Assembly (NCBI GenBank): GCA_050245975.1
Contig: JBFWWW010000130.1
Coordinates: forward strand, 1-11,396
DNA: 11,396 bases
From: JBFWWW01 sp050245975
GTDB lineage: Bacteria; Pseudomonadota; Alphaproteobacteria; Rhizobiales; Hyphomicrobiaceae
Direction of reading: 5' to 3'
A program made the position numbers and the translations under genes. This document shows, in pieces, positions 1-7,284 of this stretch (its first letter is position 1; each line of letters opens with the position of its first letter). The notes beneath the pieces were generated by a model. The model saw only the letters and a program-made list of their open reading frames with translations. It did no database searches and was not told the origin of the DNA.

Positions 1-1
1 C

Positions 2-964
2 CTTGCCGCCGCGCCGCAGGCCAGCCGCTCGGCCTGGAGCAGCGAGCCGCTGGGCCTCGATCGTCTGACCGAGATGGATGTCGATGTCGGCCTCAAGGCC
101 GCGGAGATCCGCTATGCCGCCCTGCCGCTGCGCAACGGCGATGTCGCCATCGCGGTGCGCGACGGACGCATGACGGTCGATCTCAAGTCCCTGGAGGTGG
201 ACAAGGGAAAGGCCAGCGGGAAGATCGATATCGATGCGACGGCCAAGCCCGCCAAATCCGCTGTCGGGCTGAAGCTCGACAGCGTTGCGGCGGGTCCGCT
301 GGCGCAAGCCCTGACAGGGCAGAAACTCCTGTCAGGCACCGGTGGCGCCGATATCAACGTGACGGCCAGCGGCGGCAGCGAGCGCGATCTCGTCAATTCG
401 CTCAGCGGACAGATCAAGTTTGCCTTGCAGAAGGGCTACATCGCCGGGTTCAACCTGCGCCAGGCAGTGCTCGAATGGTGGCAGCCGCGCAAGTTCGATC
501 CCTCGCAGCAGACCCAGTTCGAGCGGCTGAACGCAGGCTACACCGTCAAGAACGGCGTGCTGAACACGACGACGGATGTCCTGCTGGCGGGACCCGAGGT
601 GCAGGTGACGTCGAGCGGTTTCCTCTCGCTGCCGGCACGCACGCTGGACCAGGCGGTGCGCCTGACGCTGGTGCCGCCGCCGGTCTCGCTGCCGGTGCCG
701 CTGCGGGTGACAGGGCCTTGGAGCAAGCCGGATGTGGCGTGGGACTGGAAGTCCGTACTGTGGAATCCGACGGGGTTCAGCGCGGCGCCTGTCGTGGCCG
801 GTGGCGGCCAGACCGTTCCGCCGGAGGTGCGGCAGGCCATCGAAAAGGCGTTGGCTGAGGATTCCGGCAAGCTGCCGCCCGAGACGCGCGCCATGCTGCA
901 GTCGCTCATTGGCGTGTTGCCGGCGACGCCGACCGCGCCGGGAGCAGGCGAAAAGAAGGAGTAG
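2..964 (+). CDS. AsmA-family protein, C-terminal part (5' end outside window)
   Basis: The reading frame is open from the left edge, so the true start lies upstream; 320 residues are visible. The segment resembles the C-terminal domain of AsmA-like proteins, which are membrane-anchored periplasmic proteins linked to outer-membrane biogenesis and lipid transport. Visible hallmarks are the Trp-Ser-x-Glu-Pro-Leu stretch near the left edge, the Leu-Ser-Gly-Thr-Gly-Gly-Ala-Asp-Ile segment (about 335-357) followed by a Thr-Ala-Ser-Gly-Gly turn, and Leu-Ser-Gly-Gln-Ile-Lys-Phe with a Gly-Tyr-Ile-Ala-Gly-Phe-Asn-Leu strand, the usual end of the AsmA repeat. The last 60 or so residues are Ala/Pro/Gly-rich and hydrophilic. 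The ATG at 74 is internal, because the family-like sequence continues upstream of it. Nothing ties it functionally to the protease genes downstream. Family assignment is fairly sure; the substrate is unknown. Confidence 0.75.
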   Translation, partial: LAAAPQASRSAWSSEPLGLDRLTEMDVDVGLKAAEIRYAALPLRNGDVAIAVRDGRMTVDLKSLEVDKGKASGKIDIDATAKPAKSAVGLKLDSVAAGPLAQALTGQKLLSGTGGADINVTASGGSERDLVNSLSGQIKFALQKGYIAGFNLRQAVLEWWQPRKFDPSQQTQFERLNAGYTVKNGVLNTTTDVLLAGPEVQVTSSGFLSLPARTLDQAVRLTLVPPPVSLPVPLRVTGPWSKPDVAWDWKSVLWNPTGFSAAPVVAGGGQTVPPEVRQAIEKALAEDSGKLPPETRAMLQSLIGVLPATPTAPGAGEKKE

Positions 965-1022
965 CCGCGGACGCTCGAATTTTCCGCGCGGTCTGTGCAT
1001 ACGCCGCGCACATGTCGCGCTG

Positions 1023-1058
1023 ATGTCACATTGCTCGGCACGATCCGCGTGGTGACAT
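1023..1058. promoter_or_regulatory. Inverted repeat ATGTCAC-N22-GTGACAT, candidate operator
   Basis: Two perfect 7-bp inverted half-sites (1023-1029 and 1052-1058) are separated by 22 bp. The repeat ends 19 bp before the predicted -35 box of the M23-S8-M4 gene run. The half-site centres are 29 bp apart, close to three helical turns, so both could be contacted from one face of the DNA. The position fits an activator or upstream regulator. No known regulator is recognised, and a 7-bp match can occur by chance. Confidence 0.35.
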
Positions 1059-1077
1059 GAACGAGGGGCACGTTCCG

Positions 1078-1106
1078 TTGCGAGCCCCGGAGTGCTTCGG
1101 CATAAT
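1078..1106 (+). promoter_or_regulatory. Predicted sigma70-type promoter for the M23-S8-M4 gene run
   Basis: TTGCGA (1078-1083) and CATAAT (1101-1106) are separated by exactly 17 bp. The -10 box matches the consensus at five of six positions and the -35 box at four of six. Transcription would begin near 1113, giving a leader of about 50 nt before the ATG at 1162. This also argues against an upstream in-frame ATG at 1057, which would lie before the transcription start. Confidence 0.5.
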
Positions 1107-1151
1107 GCCGGTCCTGCGTTGGCCGCTGGGTTTGCAGGTCGCGTTTCGTCT

Positions 1152-1161
1152 GGGGGGTACC
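1152..1161 (+). promoter_or_regulatory. G6 ribosome-binding site fixing the M23 start
   Basis: GGGGGGTACC directly precedes the ATG at 1162. The protein from that ATG begins with a plausible Sec signal peptide. The upstream in-frame ATG at 1057 would add 35 residues without signal character and has no comparable ribosome-binding site. The same G6-T-x-CC-ATG arrangement starts the lysozyme-like gene at 8410. Confidence 0.5.
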
Positions 1162-2805
1162 ATGCGGCCAGGTCGCACAGCTCGTCTTGTTACCTACGCC
1201 GCGCTGGCGTCGCTCGCCGGCGGTGCGCTGCTGCCGGCATCCGGCCTGCAGGTGCTGAGCGGCGCGGCGGCCGCGCCCGGTACCGCGCTTCGCGGTCCGT
1301 CGCAGACACGCGCGATCGCCGATGCCTGCGACGGACGTCCCGCATCCGGTTCGCTGCTCCAGCCCGTGGTCTGCACGCTGCCGCAGAATGCGCCGGATCC
1401 CAAACCGCTGCCGACAACGCCGGTCCCGCCTGTCTCGTCGCCGGCAACACCGCCGGCCCCTACGACACCGACCACGCCGACAACACCGTCGACGCCGACG
1501 CAGCCGCCCACCACGCCGGTCGTCGACACGCCGGTGCCGCAGCCCCCGGCCATCGATCCGGGTTTCAAGTACTATCCGCCGGGAACGCTCGATCCGCGCG
1601 ACAAGGTGAAGGGCCGTTCGGACGACCGCCGCGTCTATCTCCCCAACATCCTGTTTCCCTACAAGCTTGGTCCCACGGAACAGGTGCACATGAATTCGCA
1701 GATCTACGGCCACGGCGGCTATCTCGGTCCGGGCGGCAGCGCGTGTGATCCCGAGAACTACAATCCGATGGGGCAGCGCGATACGTACTGCGAGCTCCGT
1801 GACTGGTCGATGCCGCTCTGCCCGGGAGGCAAGGGCCACCAGGGCCAGGATATCCGCCCGCCGAAATGCCAGGACAACAAGTGGGAGGTGGTGGCGGTCG
1901 TCGACGGCGTGATCACGCAGGTGACGTCGAACACCACCGTGCGCCTCAAGGGCGAGGACGGCACGCAGTACTACTACCTGCACATGCACCCCGACTCCAT
2001 CAAGGTGAAGGTCAACCAGAAGGTGAAGCAGGGTGACGTTCTGGGTCGCGCGTCCAATTTCATGGGCGGCAAGCGCGATACGACCCTGCATCTCCACATG
2101 CAGGTCAACCAGACCATCAAGGTCGGGACGAAGACCCTGTCGGTCTATGTGCCGATCTACACGTCTCTGCTGGCGGCCTACCGCCGTGCCAAGGGACTGG
2201 AGTCGGGCGTCGACAAGGACGGCAACTTGGCCGTCGATCCGAAGCTCGAGATCGGAGCCGCGCAACCCGAACCGGCTCCTACTCCCGCTCCCACTCCGGC
2301 ACCGCCGGCGCCAGCACCACAGCCGGCTCCGACGCCACCCGCACCGGCGCCCGAGCCTCCAGCCCCGACACCGCCGGCCCCAGCTCCGGCGCCAGCACCG
2401 CAGCCGCCCGCGCCTGAACCGGCCCCTGTACCGGCCCCGGCCCCTGCACCGGCCCCCGCGCCTGCACCGACACCTCCCGCACCGACGCCTCCGGCGCCGC
2501 AGCCTCCGGCACCCGCGCCCGAGCCCGCGCCACCTCCGGCGCCGACGCCGCCTGCGCCCACACCGCCGGCACCCACGCCAGCGCCGACGCCTGCACCTGA
2601 GCCGGCTCCGGCTCCGCAGCCCGCGCCGCCAGCCCCGGCACCGCAGCCTGCACCGGCCGAGAAGAGCTGGTGGCAGCGCACCTGGGACACGACCAAGGAC
2701 GTCGCGAAGGATGCAGCGGGCAAGGCCGCGGACACCGCAAAGGACGCCGCGGGCAAGGCCAAGGACAAGGTCAGCGACTGGATCGGCCAATGGTGGAAGA
2801 AGTGA
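1162..2805 (+). CDS. Secreted M23 (LytM-type) metallopeptidase with Pro/Ala stalk and Trp-capped tail
   Basis: The predicted product is a 547-residue zinc endopeptidase of family M23, which normally cuts peptide cross-bridges in peptidoglycan. A positively charged, hydrophobic N-terminus (residues 1 to about 30) looks like a Sec signal peptide. A Thr/Pro-rich linker follows at about 75-130. The catalytic domain carries the H-x3-D motif (His226, Asp230) and the H-x-H motif (His310, His312), so the metal site looks intact. Four cysteines around the active site (195, 210, 220, 236) could form disulfides, as expected outside the cytoplasm. Residues 366-499 are almost pure Pro/Ala with Glu, Gln and Thr, a likely wall-spanning stalk. 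The last 48 residues form a charged amphipathic segment with two Lys-Asp-Ala-Ala-Gly-Lys-Ala repeats and Trp clusters at both ends. It is the first gene of the run, 44 bp before the subtilase gene. Family assignment is strong; the physiological substrate is inferred. Confidence 0.88.
   Translation: MRPGRTARLVTYAALASLAGGALLPASGLQVLSGAAAAPGTALRGPSQTRAIADACDGRPASGSLLQPVVCTLPQNAPDPKPLPTTPVPPVSSPATPPAPTTPTTPTTPSTPTQPPTTPVVDTPVPQPPAIDPGFKYYPPGTLDPRDKVKGRSDDRRVYLPNILFPYKLGPTEQVHMNSQIYGHGGYLGPGGSACDPENYNPMGQRDTYCELRDWSMPLCPGGKGHQGQDIRPPKCQDNKWEVVAVVDGVITQVTSNTTVRLKGEDGTQYYYLHMHPDSIKVKVNQKVKQGDVLGRASNFMGGKRDTTLHLHMQVNQTIKVGTKTLSVYVPIYTSLLAAYRRAKGLESGVDKDGNLAVDPKLEIGAAQPEPAPTPAPTPAPPAPAPQPAPTPPAPAPEPPAPTPPAPAPAPAPQPPAPEPAPVPAPAPAPAPAPAPTPPAPTPPAPQPPAPAPEPAPPPAPTPPAPTPPAPTPAPTPAPEPAPAPQPAPPAPAPQPAPAEKSWWQRTWDTTKDVAKDAAGKAADTAKDAAGKAKDKVSDWIGQWWKK
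2257..2658 (+). repeat. Low-complexity Pro/Ala-coding repeat (stalk of M23 protein)
   Basis: About 400 bp of degenerate CCG/GCN-type codons encode Pro-Ala, Pro-Thr and Pro-Glu dipeptides. Codon usage varies between units, which points to selection on the protein rather than very recent slippage. Length variation between strains would be expected here. The same composition creates long spurious reading frames on the opposite strand. Confidence 0.85.
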
Positions 2806-2836
2806 TCCGGGTCATGCAATCGGACGCGCCGCGCGC

Positions 2837-2842
2837 GAGGAG
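2837..2842 (+). promoter_or_regulatory. Shine-Dalgarno site deciding the subtilase start
   Basis: GAGGAG lies 7 nt before the ATG at 2850, whose product begins with a clear signal peptide. Another in-frame ATG at 2814 and the open frame further upstream lack both features. Confidence 0.6.
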
Positions 2843-2849
2843 TGTCATC

Positions 2850-5117
2850 ATGCGCTTAGCTTTGTTCGTGACGGCCGTTGCCCTGCTCGGCACCTCTGCC
2901 ATGGCGCAGAACCTGAATTCGGATCAGGAGCGGCTGAAGCGCCTGCTGGAGGACCGCTACGGCGGCGGCGGCAGCCCGGCGCCGGTGACGCGCTCGCCGG
3001 GTGGCCCGGTCACGCGTTCGCCGGGGGCGGTGAACCGCGCCCCCGCGCCCGCACCCGCACCTCCCTCGCAGCAGGGCAAGACGCTCAATCCGGACGATTT
3101 CCATTGGGTGCGCCCCGACGGCACGATCGACACGCGGGCGGGCGGCCGGTCCGACGCCGCGCCGCATCTGATCATTCCGCAGCCTGCGTCGCCGCCCCCG
3201 TCCGCGATCGCCGGCCTCTGGCAGTCGGCCAAGGATCATGTGCGCGCCCTTCTGGGGACGAAGCCAGTCACCATCGCGCAGTTCCGCAAGGAGGATCGCG
3301 GCTCCGAGACGCCGGTCTACGTCGCGCGCAACCAGTATGTGATCCAGCTCAGGGACGGCGCGACGCCGGAGCAGATCGACGCCATGCTGCAAAGGTTTGG
3401 ATTGGAGGTCGTCAAGAGCGTGCCCGACCTCGGCGTCCTCTACGTGCGGCGGAAGGAGAGCGCCGAGCCGCGCGCAGCCACGCGCTCGGTGCGCCGCCCC
3501 GAAAGCCTGGGACAGCTTCTTGAACCCAAGATCATCCGCGAGCTGCGCGAGGACCCGGCTGTGGAAGGCGCGTTTGTCAGCTCCGGAGTGAAGTCCAACT
3601 CGGTGCCGCCGCCCGTCAAGACCAGCGCGGCCCTCGACGGCGTGTCCTTCAACTGGAACTGGAAGACGAACGCCACGGATGACGGCAACTGGGGTCTCAA
3701 GATCATGCGCATGCCGACGGTGTGGACCATCGTCAACCGCTATCGCAAGCTGCATCCCAACACCGTCAAGCCGCAGATCGCTTTCGTCGATTCCGGGTTC
3801 GGCACGCACTCCAATCTGCACTACGGCAACGTTCAGGGCGGCATGCCGCCGAAGCCCCTGGTGGCGAATTGCCAGTACAGCCACGGCACGCACGTGGCCG
3901 GCATCGTCGCTGCGATCCAGAACAACGGCGTGGGGATCGACGGCATCGTGCCGAACGCGACGTTCGACGCCCTGCCGATCGGCTCCGGCCTGCTGCAGGA
4001 GGCGACGGAGGTCGGCATCGACGAGGAGATGCTGCAGCGGACGATGCTGTTTGCCGACGTTGTCGGCGATACGACGTTCTACCTGCTGCAGAATCCCGTC
4101 GCCCAGGGGCAGCGCCGGGTGATCAACATCAGCCTCGGCTACAACTGGTACGAGGGCGGCGGACTTTCGCCCGGCAAGCTGCCGGAATCCGACGACCGCA
4201 TCACGGCCAACATCCTCGAGCACGCCAAGCTCGTCCGCCGCTTCGCGGACCTCTTCAAGAACGACGTGCTCATCGTGGTGGCGGCCGGCAACGACTCCGC
4301 CTACCTCGATGCGCCGCTCGAAGCGCGCTGGGCCAGTCCGTTTGCCTGGGCGGCCACGAACAAGTCGGCCGTGACCAAGCCGGCCGAGAACATCATCACC
4401 GTCGAAGCCTTCGGGCGCGACCTGAAGCGTGCGTCGTTCTCGAACGTCGGCGGTGCCATTGCCGCGCCGGGCGTCAACATCATGAGCACGCTGACGGGCA
4501 GCCAGGAAACCTACGGCGTCTGCACCGGCACATCGCAGGCTTCGCCGCATGTCGCCGCGCTTGCCGCGCTGATGTTCGAGCTGGCTCCGACCAAGACGCC
4601 GGCCGAGATCGCCAAGGTGATCACCGAGTCCGCGCTGCCGGCCGTCGCCGACACGGGCGGGGCGGCGCGCGTGGACGCCCTCGACGCGGTGCTGAAGGTG
4701 TCGCCCGAAAGCATTCATCTGCTGGCCGACCTCAACGAGGACGGCAAGGTGGATGCGGCCGACCTCGAGATTTTCAAGACCCACCTGACCATTCTGCAGA
4801 CGGCGCGGGCCGCGGGCGGGCCGATCTCGGCCGACCTCAACGGCGACGGCAAGATCGACGCCAACGAAAGCTGCTGGCCGCTGATCGATCTCAACGGAAG
4901 CGGCCAGGCGTCGGTCGATTCGATCGACCTGAGACCGATCCTCGGCATGCCGCGGTCGGACCTGCAGGTGCTCGAGGCCGGCTGGACCGACGAAGCCAAG
5001 CCCTTCAAGACGGCGCTTGCGGAGAGCGGCCTCGACCAGATGATCATGCAGTGGCGCTCGACCGGGCTGGTCGCAGCCACCGGCACCGCGATGCCGAAAC
5101 TGACGTGCGACCACTGA
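2850..5117 (+). CDS. Secreted S8 subtilisin-like serine protease with dockerin-like calcium loops
   Basis: The predicted product is a 755-residue exported subtilase. Residues 1-19 are a Sec signal peptide with an Ala-Met-Ala cleavage site. A Gly/Pro-rich spacer with a Val-Thr-Arg-Ser-Pro-Gly duplication follows. Residues about 155-200 (Tyr-Val-Ile-Gln-Leu...Tyr-Val-Arg-Arg) look like an I9-type inhibitory prodomain, so the enzyme is probably made as a zymogen. The catalytic triad is complete: Asp314 (Val-Asp-Ser-Gly), His345 (His-Gly-Thr-His-Val-Ala-Gly) and Ser562 (Gly-Thr-Ser-Gln-Ala-Ser-Pro-His). The oxyanion residue is Asn481 (Ala-Ala-Gly-Asn-Asp). The His-to-Asn interval of 136 residues is longer than in subtilisin (91). 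The C-terminus has three calcium-loop-like segments starting at Asp627, Asp662 and Asp680, the first two with the Asp-x-Asn-x-Asp-Gly pattern of dockerin or EF-hand loops. It is the second gene of the run. Family is near certain; the substrate is unknown. Confidence 0.92.
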   Translation: MRLALFVTAVALLGTSAMAQNLNSDQERLKRLLEDRYGGGGSPAPVTRSPGGPVTRSPGAVNRAPAPAPAPPSQQGKTLNPDDFHWVRPDGTIDTRAGGRSDAAPHLIIPQPASPPPSAIAGLWQSAKDHVRALLGTKPVTIAQFRKEDRGSETPVYVARNQYVIQLRDGATPEQIDAMLQRFGLEVVKSVPDLGVLYVRRKESAEPRAATRSVRRPESLGQLLEPKIIRELREDPAVEGAFVSSGVKSNSVPPPVKTSAALDGVSFNWNWKTNATDDGNWGLKIMRMPTVWTIVNRYRKLHPNTVKPQIAFVDSGFGTHSNLHYGNVQGGMPPKPLVANCQYSHGTHVAGIVAAIQNNGVGIDGIVPNATFDALPIGSGLLQEATEVGIDEEMLQRTMLFADVVGDTTFYLLQNPVAQGQRRVINISLGYNWYEGGGLSPGKLPESDDRITANILEHAKLVRRFADLFKNDVLIVVAAGNDSAYLDAPLEARWASPFAWAATNKSAVTKPAENIITVEAFGRDLKRASFSNVGGAIAAPGVNIMSTLTGSQETYGVCTGTSQASPHVAALAALMFELAPTKTPAEIAKVITESALPAVADTGGAARVDALDAVLKVSPESIHLLADLNEDGKVDAADLEIFKTHLTILQTARAAGGPISADLNGDGKIDANESCWPLIDLNGSGQASVDSIDLRPILGMPRSDLQVLEAGWTDEAKPFKTALAESGLDQMIMQWRSTGLVAATGTAMPKLTCDH
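4728..4940 (+). other. Dockerin/EF-hand-like C-terminal segment within the S8 protease
   Basis: The segment encodes Asp-Leu-Asn-Glu-Asp-Gly-Lys-Val-Asp, then Asp-Leu-Asn-Gly-Asp-Gly-Lys-Ile-Asp, then the weaker Asp-Leu-Asn-Gly-Ser-Gly-Gln. The first two loops fit the dockerin calcium-binding pattern well. The third lacks the acidic residue at the fifth loop position. A cohesin-bearing partner is not visible in this window, so calcium-dependent stability is the simpler reading. Confidence 0.65.
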
Positions 5118-5176
5118 CGGCGCCGCGACGGTCGTTGCGCGAGATTTCACGTCCCTGCGGACGAATGGAGACGATC

Positions 5177-7015
5177 ATGTCCAGGATGAAGCTGGTCCTG
5201 CTGGCGGCAGGTTTCGCCTCGGTCTGTCTGGTCGCGGGACGGCCCGCGGATGCCCAACAGCCGCCGGCCCAAAGCTCGAGCCCGCCCGCGCAGGACGCAC
5301 CACCGGCCCTGTCGCCGCAGGCGCGGACCGCGATCGAGACGGCCAAGCAGATCAATCCCGGCCTCAACATCAAGACGGATCCGCGGACGGGAATGCCCGC
5401 AAGCGTGCGTGGACTGCGCCGCATCGCCGATCCGACGGCCGCGCTCGGCTCATCGCGCACCTCCTCCGGGCCTCCGTCCGAGGACGACGTCAAGCGGGCT
5501 GCGGAGGCATTTTTCGTCTCCGGTGAGCTGTCGGCGGCATTCACGCCCAAGAACACGCAGACGCGCGTGCAGGCGCTGGACGTGCGCCGCGACCCGGATA
5601 TCCCCGGCCAGAATGTCGTCCAGGTCGAGCAGAGGGTGAACAACGTACGCGTGTTCGGGTCGTCGGCGCGCGTGGTCGTCAACCCGGCGCTCGCCGTCAC
5701 GGGACTGACCGCGAGCTTTTCCAATGTCGGTGTGGAATCGACCACGCCGAAGATTGCCGAAGCGGACGCCATCGCCACCGCACGCAGGCGTCTCGGCGAG
5801 CTGATCGCCAACAAGCGCGACGACAAGACGCTGGAAGTGCTGTCCGCGCAGGTGGGAACGGTGCCGACCAGCGCAGAGCTCGTCGTCTACGATCCCTTGC
5901 TCATGCGCGTGCAGGGCGCGACCACCGGGCAGAGCCGTCTGGCCTGGCTCGTCTCGATCGAGACGTTCCGCCTGTTCGTGGACGCCGAGAACAACACGGT
6001 TCTGTACTTCTACCGCGACCACCCGACCGGCCTGGTGCGGCGCGTCTACGATCTCGCCAGCGCGCAGAAATTCCCCGGCGACAAGGTCATCGACGAGGAC
6101 GAGAAGCTGCGCAAGGAGCCTTTGACCGCCGACGCCAATCTGGCGTTCCTGAACACGGGCATCGTGCGCGACTTCTATTTCAAGGTGCTCGGCCGCGACA
6201 GCTACGACGACAACGACGGCGACGGCCCCAACGGCGGCGCGCCATTCGAGTCCTACGTGCGCTACAGCAACATCCCCAATGCCTACTGGTGCAAGGTGGC
6301 GGCGTCCTACTGCCCGAAGGCCGACGTCATGGTCTACGGTCCGAGCTTCGCCGGCGCGCTCGACGTGGTCGGCCACGAGATCACGCACGGCGTCATCGCC
6401 CACGAGCGCGATCTCATCTACGCTGACGAGCCCGGAGCGGTGAACGAGTCGCTTGCCGACATCTTCGGCACGCTGATCGAGTTCTATGCCGATCCCGCCA
6501 ACGGCAACTGGGTGCTGGGCGAGAAGCTCGACGGTTTCTCGCTGACGCAGCCGCTGCGCAGCATGGCCGATCCGCATCTGTCGGGTCCCACCGGCGCGTC
6601 GCTCTTCGACAAATCGAAGCCTTACGCACCGGACACGAACCGCGGGCAACCGGACCACTATTCCGAGCTGCTGGGCAAGGACAGCCCGCTGTGCGATTCA
6701 ACCAGCGACTACTTCAACGGCTGCGTGCACTTCAACAGCGGCATCCTGAACAAGTTCGCCTTCCTCGTCTCCGAAGGCGGCCGGCACCGGGATGTGACCG
6801 TTCTGGGCGTCGGGCGCAACAAGCTGGCGCGCATGGCCTATCGCGCGTTGACGACGCAGCTCAACCCCGCGTCCAGCCTGGGACAGGCGGCCGACGGCTT
6901 CCTGCAGGCATGCAACGACCTCGCGGCTGCAGGCATCGCGGACTTCAAGCAGGCGGACTGCGCACAGGTCCAGGCCGCGCAGATGGCGGTCGGGCTCGCG
7001 GCGCCGGGAAGCTGA
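5177..7015 (+). CDS. Secreted M4 thermolysin-like metalloprotease precursor
   Basis: The predicted product is a 612-residue zinc endopeptidase precursor. It starts with a Sec signal peptide ending Ala-Asp-Ala at residue 26. A Pro/Gln/Ser-rich spacer follows, then a propeptide of about 200 residues with the FTP/PepSY-like layout usual for M4 enzymes. The catalytic site is intact: His400-Glu401-x-x-His404, third zinc ligand Glu424 in Gly-Ala-Val-Asn-Glu, and Tyr415 and His518 at the positions of thermolysin Tyr157 and His231. The spacing from first His to Glu (24) equals thermolysin's. An Asp/Gly-rich stretch just before the catalytic domain could bind calcium. Two cysteines seven residues apart (Trp-Cys...Tyr-Cys, about 6290-6312) may form a disulfide. 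The ATG at 5177 was chosen because GGAG lies 6 nt upstream; an in-frame ATG at 5165 is the alternative. It is the last gene of the run, 59 bp after the subtilase. M4 enzymes commonly self-process. Confidence 0.92.
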   Translation: MSRMKLVLLAAGFASVCLVAGRPADAQQPPAQSSSPPAQDAPPALSPQARTAIETAKQINPGLNIKTDPRTGMPASVRGLRRIADPTAALGSSRTSSGPPSEDDVKRAAEAFFVSGELSAAFTPKNTQTRVQALDVRRDPDIPGQNVVQVEQRVNNVRVFGSSARVVVNPALAVTGLTASFSNVGVESTTPKIAEADAIATARRRLGELIANKRDDKTLEVLSAQVGTVPTSAELVVYDPLLMRVQGATTGQSRLAWLVSIETFRLFVDAENNTVLYFYRDHPTGLVRRVYDLASAQKFPGDKVIDEDEKLRKEPLTADANLAFLNTGIVRDFYFKVLGRDSYDDNDGDGPNGGAPFESYVRYSNIPNAYWCKVAASYCPKADVMVYGPSFAGALDVVGHEITHGVIAHERDLIYADEPGAVNESLADIFGTLIEFYADPANGNWVLGEKLDGFSLTQPLRSMADPHLSGPTGASLFDKSKPYAPDTNRGQPDHYSELLGKDSPLCDSTSDYFNGCVHFNSGILNKFAFLVSEGGRHRDVTVLGVGRNKLARMAYRALTTQLNPASSLGQAADGFLQACNDLAAAGIADFKQADCAQVQAAQMAVGLAAPGS

Positions 7016-7055
7016 ACCCCTAGAGCGTTTCAGGTTCAGGCCGACTCGCAAGACG

Positions 7056-7093
7056 CTGGGTCCCGGCTCTCGCTGCGCTCGGCCGGGATGACA
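7056..7093 (+). repeat. GGGATGACA-type palindromic repeat, copy A
   Basis: The element runs from CTGGGTCCCGGC to CCGGGATGACA, with complementary CCCGG and CCGGG arms that can fold into a hairpin. It lies 40 bp after the stop of the M4 protease gene and could help end that transcript, although no T-run follows. It closely matches copy C (7245-7284) and, inverted, copy B (7177-7216). This sequence type is a widespread intergenic palindrome in Hyphomicrobiales genomes. Confidence 0.7.
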
Positions 7094-7104
7094 AGGAGGG
7101 GGAC

Positions 7105-7207
7105 TTTCGCTCTCTCCCTGTCATTCCGGAGGCCGCGCAGCGGCCATCCCGTCATCCCAGAATTTCGCTCTCTCCCTGTCATCCCGGAGGCCGCGCAGCG
7201 GCCATCC
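7105..7207. repeat. Direct repeat pair, 45 bp with one mismatch
   Basis: Positions 7105-7149 and 7163-7207 are the same 45-bp sequence except for one T/C difference, with unit starts 58 bp apart. Each copy contains the perfect palindrome GGCCGC-GCA-GCGGCC (7131-7145 and 7189-7203), part of an inverted GGGATGACA-type element. The near identity indicates a recent tandem duplication. Confidence 0.9.
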
Positions 7208-7216
7208 GGGACCCAG
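7177..7216 (-). repeat. GGGATGACA-type palindromic repeat, copy B (inverted)
   Basis: The element reads TGTCATCCCGG...GGGACCCAG on the plus strand, the reverse orientation of copies A and C. Its centre has been replaced by the palindrome shared with the direct repeat pair. It overlaps the second unit of that pair. Confidence 0.7.
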
Positions 7217-7244
7217 CATCAGGAGCGAGCGCGTGCCTGTGGCC

Positions 7245-7284
7245 CTGGGTCCCCGCTCTCCGCTGCGCTTCGGCGGGGATGACA
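7245..7284 (+). repeat. GGGATGACA-type palindromic repeat, copy C
   Basis: The element runs from CTGGGTCCCCGC to GCGGGGATGACA, with complementary CCCCGC and GCGGGG arms able to form a hairpin. Its arms differ from copy A by matching changes on both sides (CCCGGC/CCGGG versus CCCCGC/GCGGGG). Such compensation suggests the folded form is conserved. Confidence 0.7.

Noticed and set aside
986..1009. GCGCGG/CCGCGC stem with 12-nt loop after the AsmA gene, possible terminator
   Set aside because: The stem is short, the loop is large and no T-run follows; in this GC content it is not convincing.
1057..1161. Upstream extension of the M23 gene from the ATG at 1057
   Set aside because: The predicted promoter lies inside it, and the signal peptide and G6 ribosome-binding site support the ATG at 1162.
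538..2790. Very long minus-strand open frame, Arg/Gly-rich
   Set aside because: It is antisense to the AsmA and M23 genes, has low-complexity Arg/Gly composition typical of GC-rich shadow frames, and crosses two well-supported genes.
2178..2819. Minus-strand Gly-Ala repeat frame resembling a PE-PGRS or silk-like protein
   Set aside because: It is the reverse complement of the Pro/Ala stalk; the sense frame has a signal peptide, catalytic domain and ribosome-binding site.
2856..5150. Long minus-strand frame opposite the subtilase gene
   Set aside because: The sense strand encodes a complete S8 protease; the antisense product is His/Arg/Gly-rich with no recognisable domain.
7056..7216. CRISPR-like array
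   Set aside because: The repeats are inverted and unequal, spacers are not of constant size, and there are no cas genes; they are intergenic palindromes.
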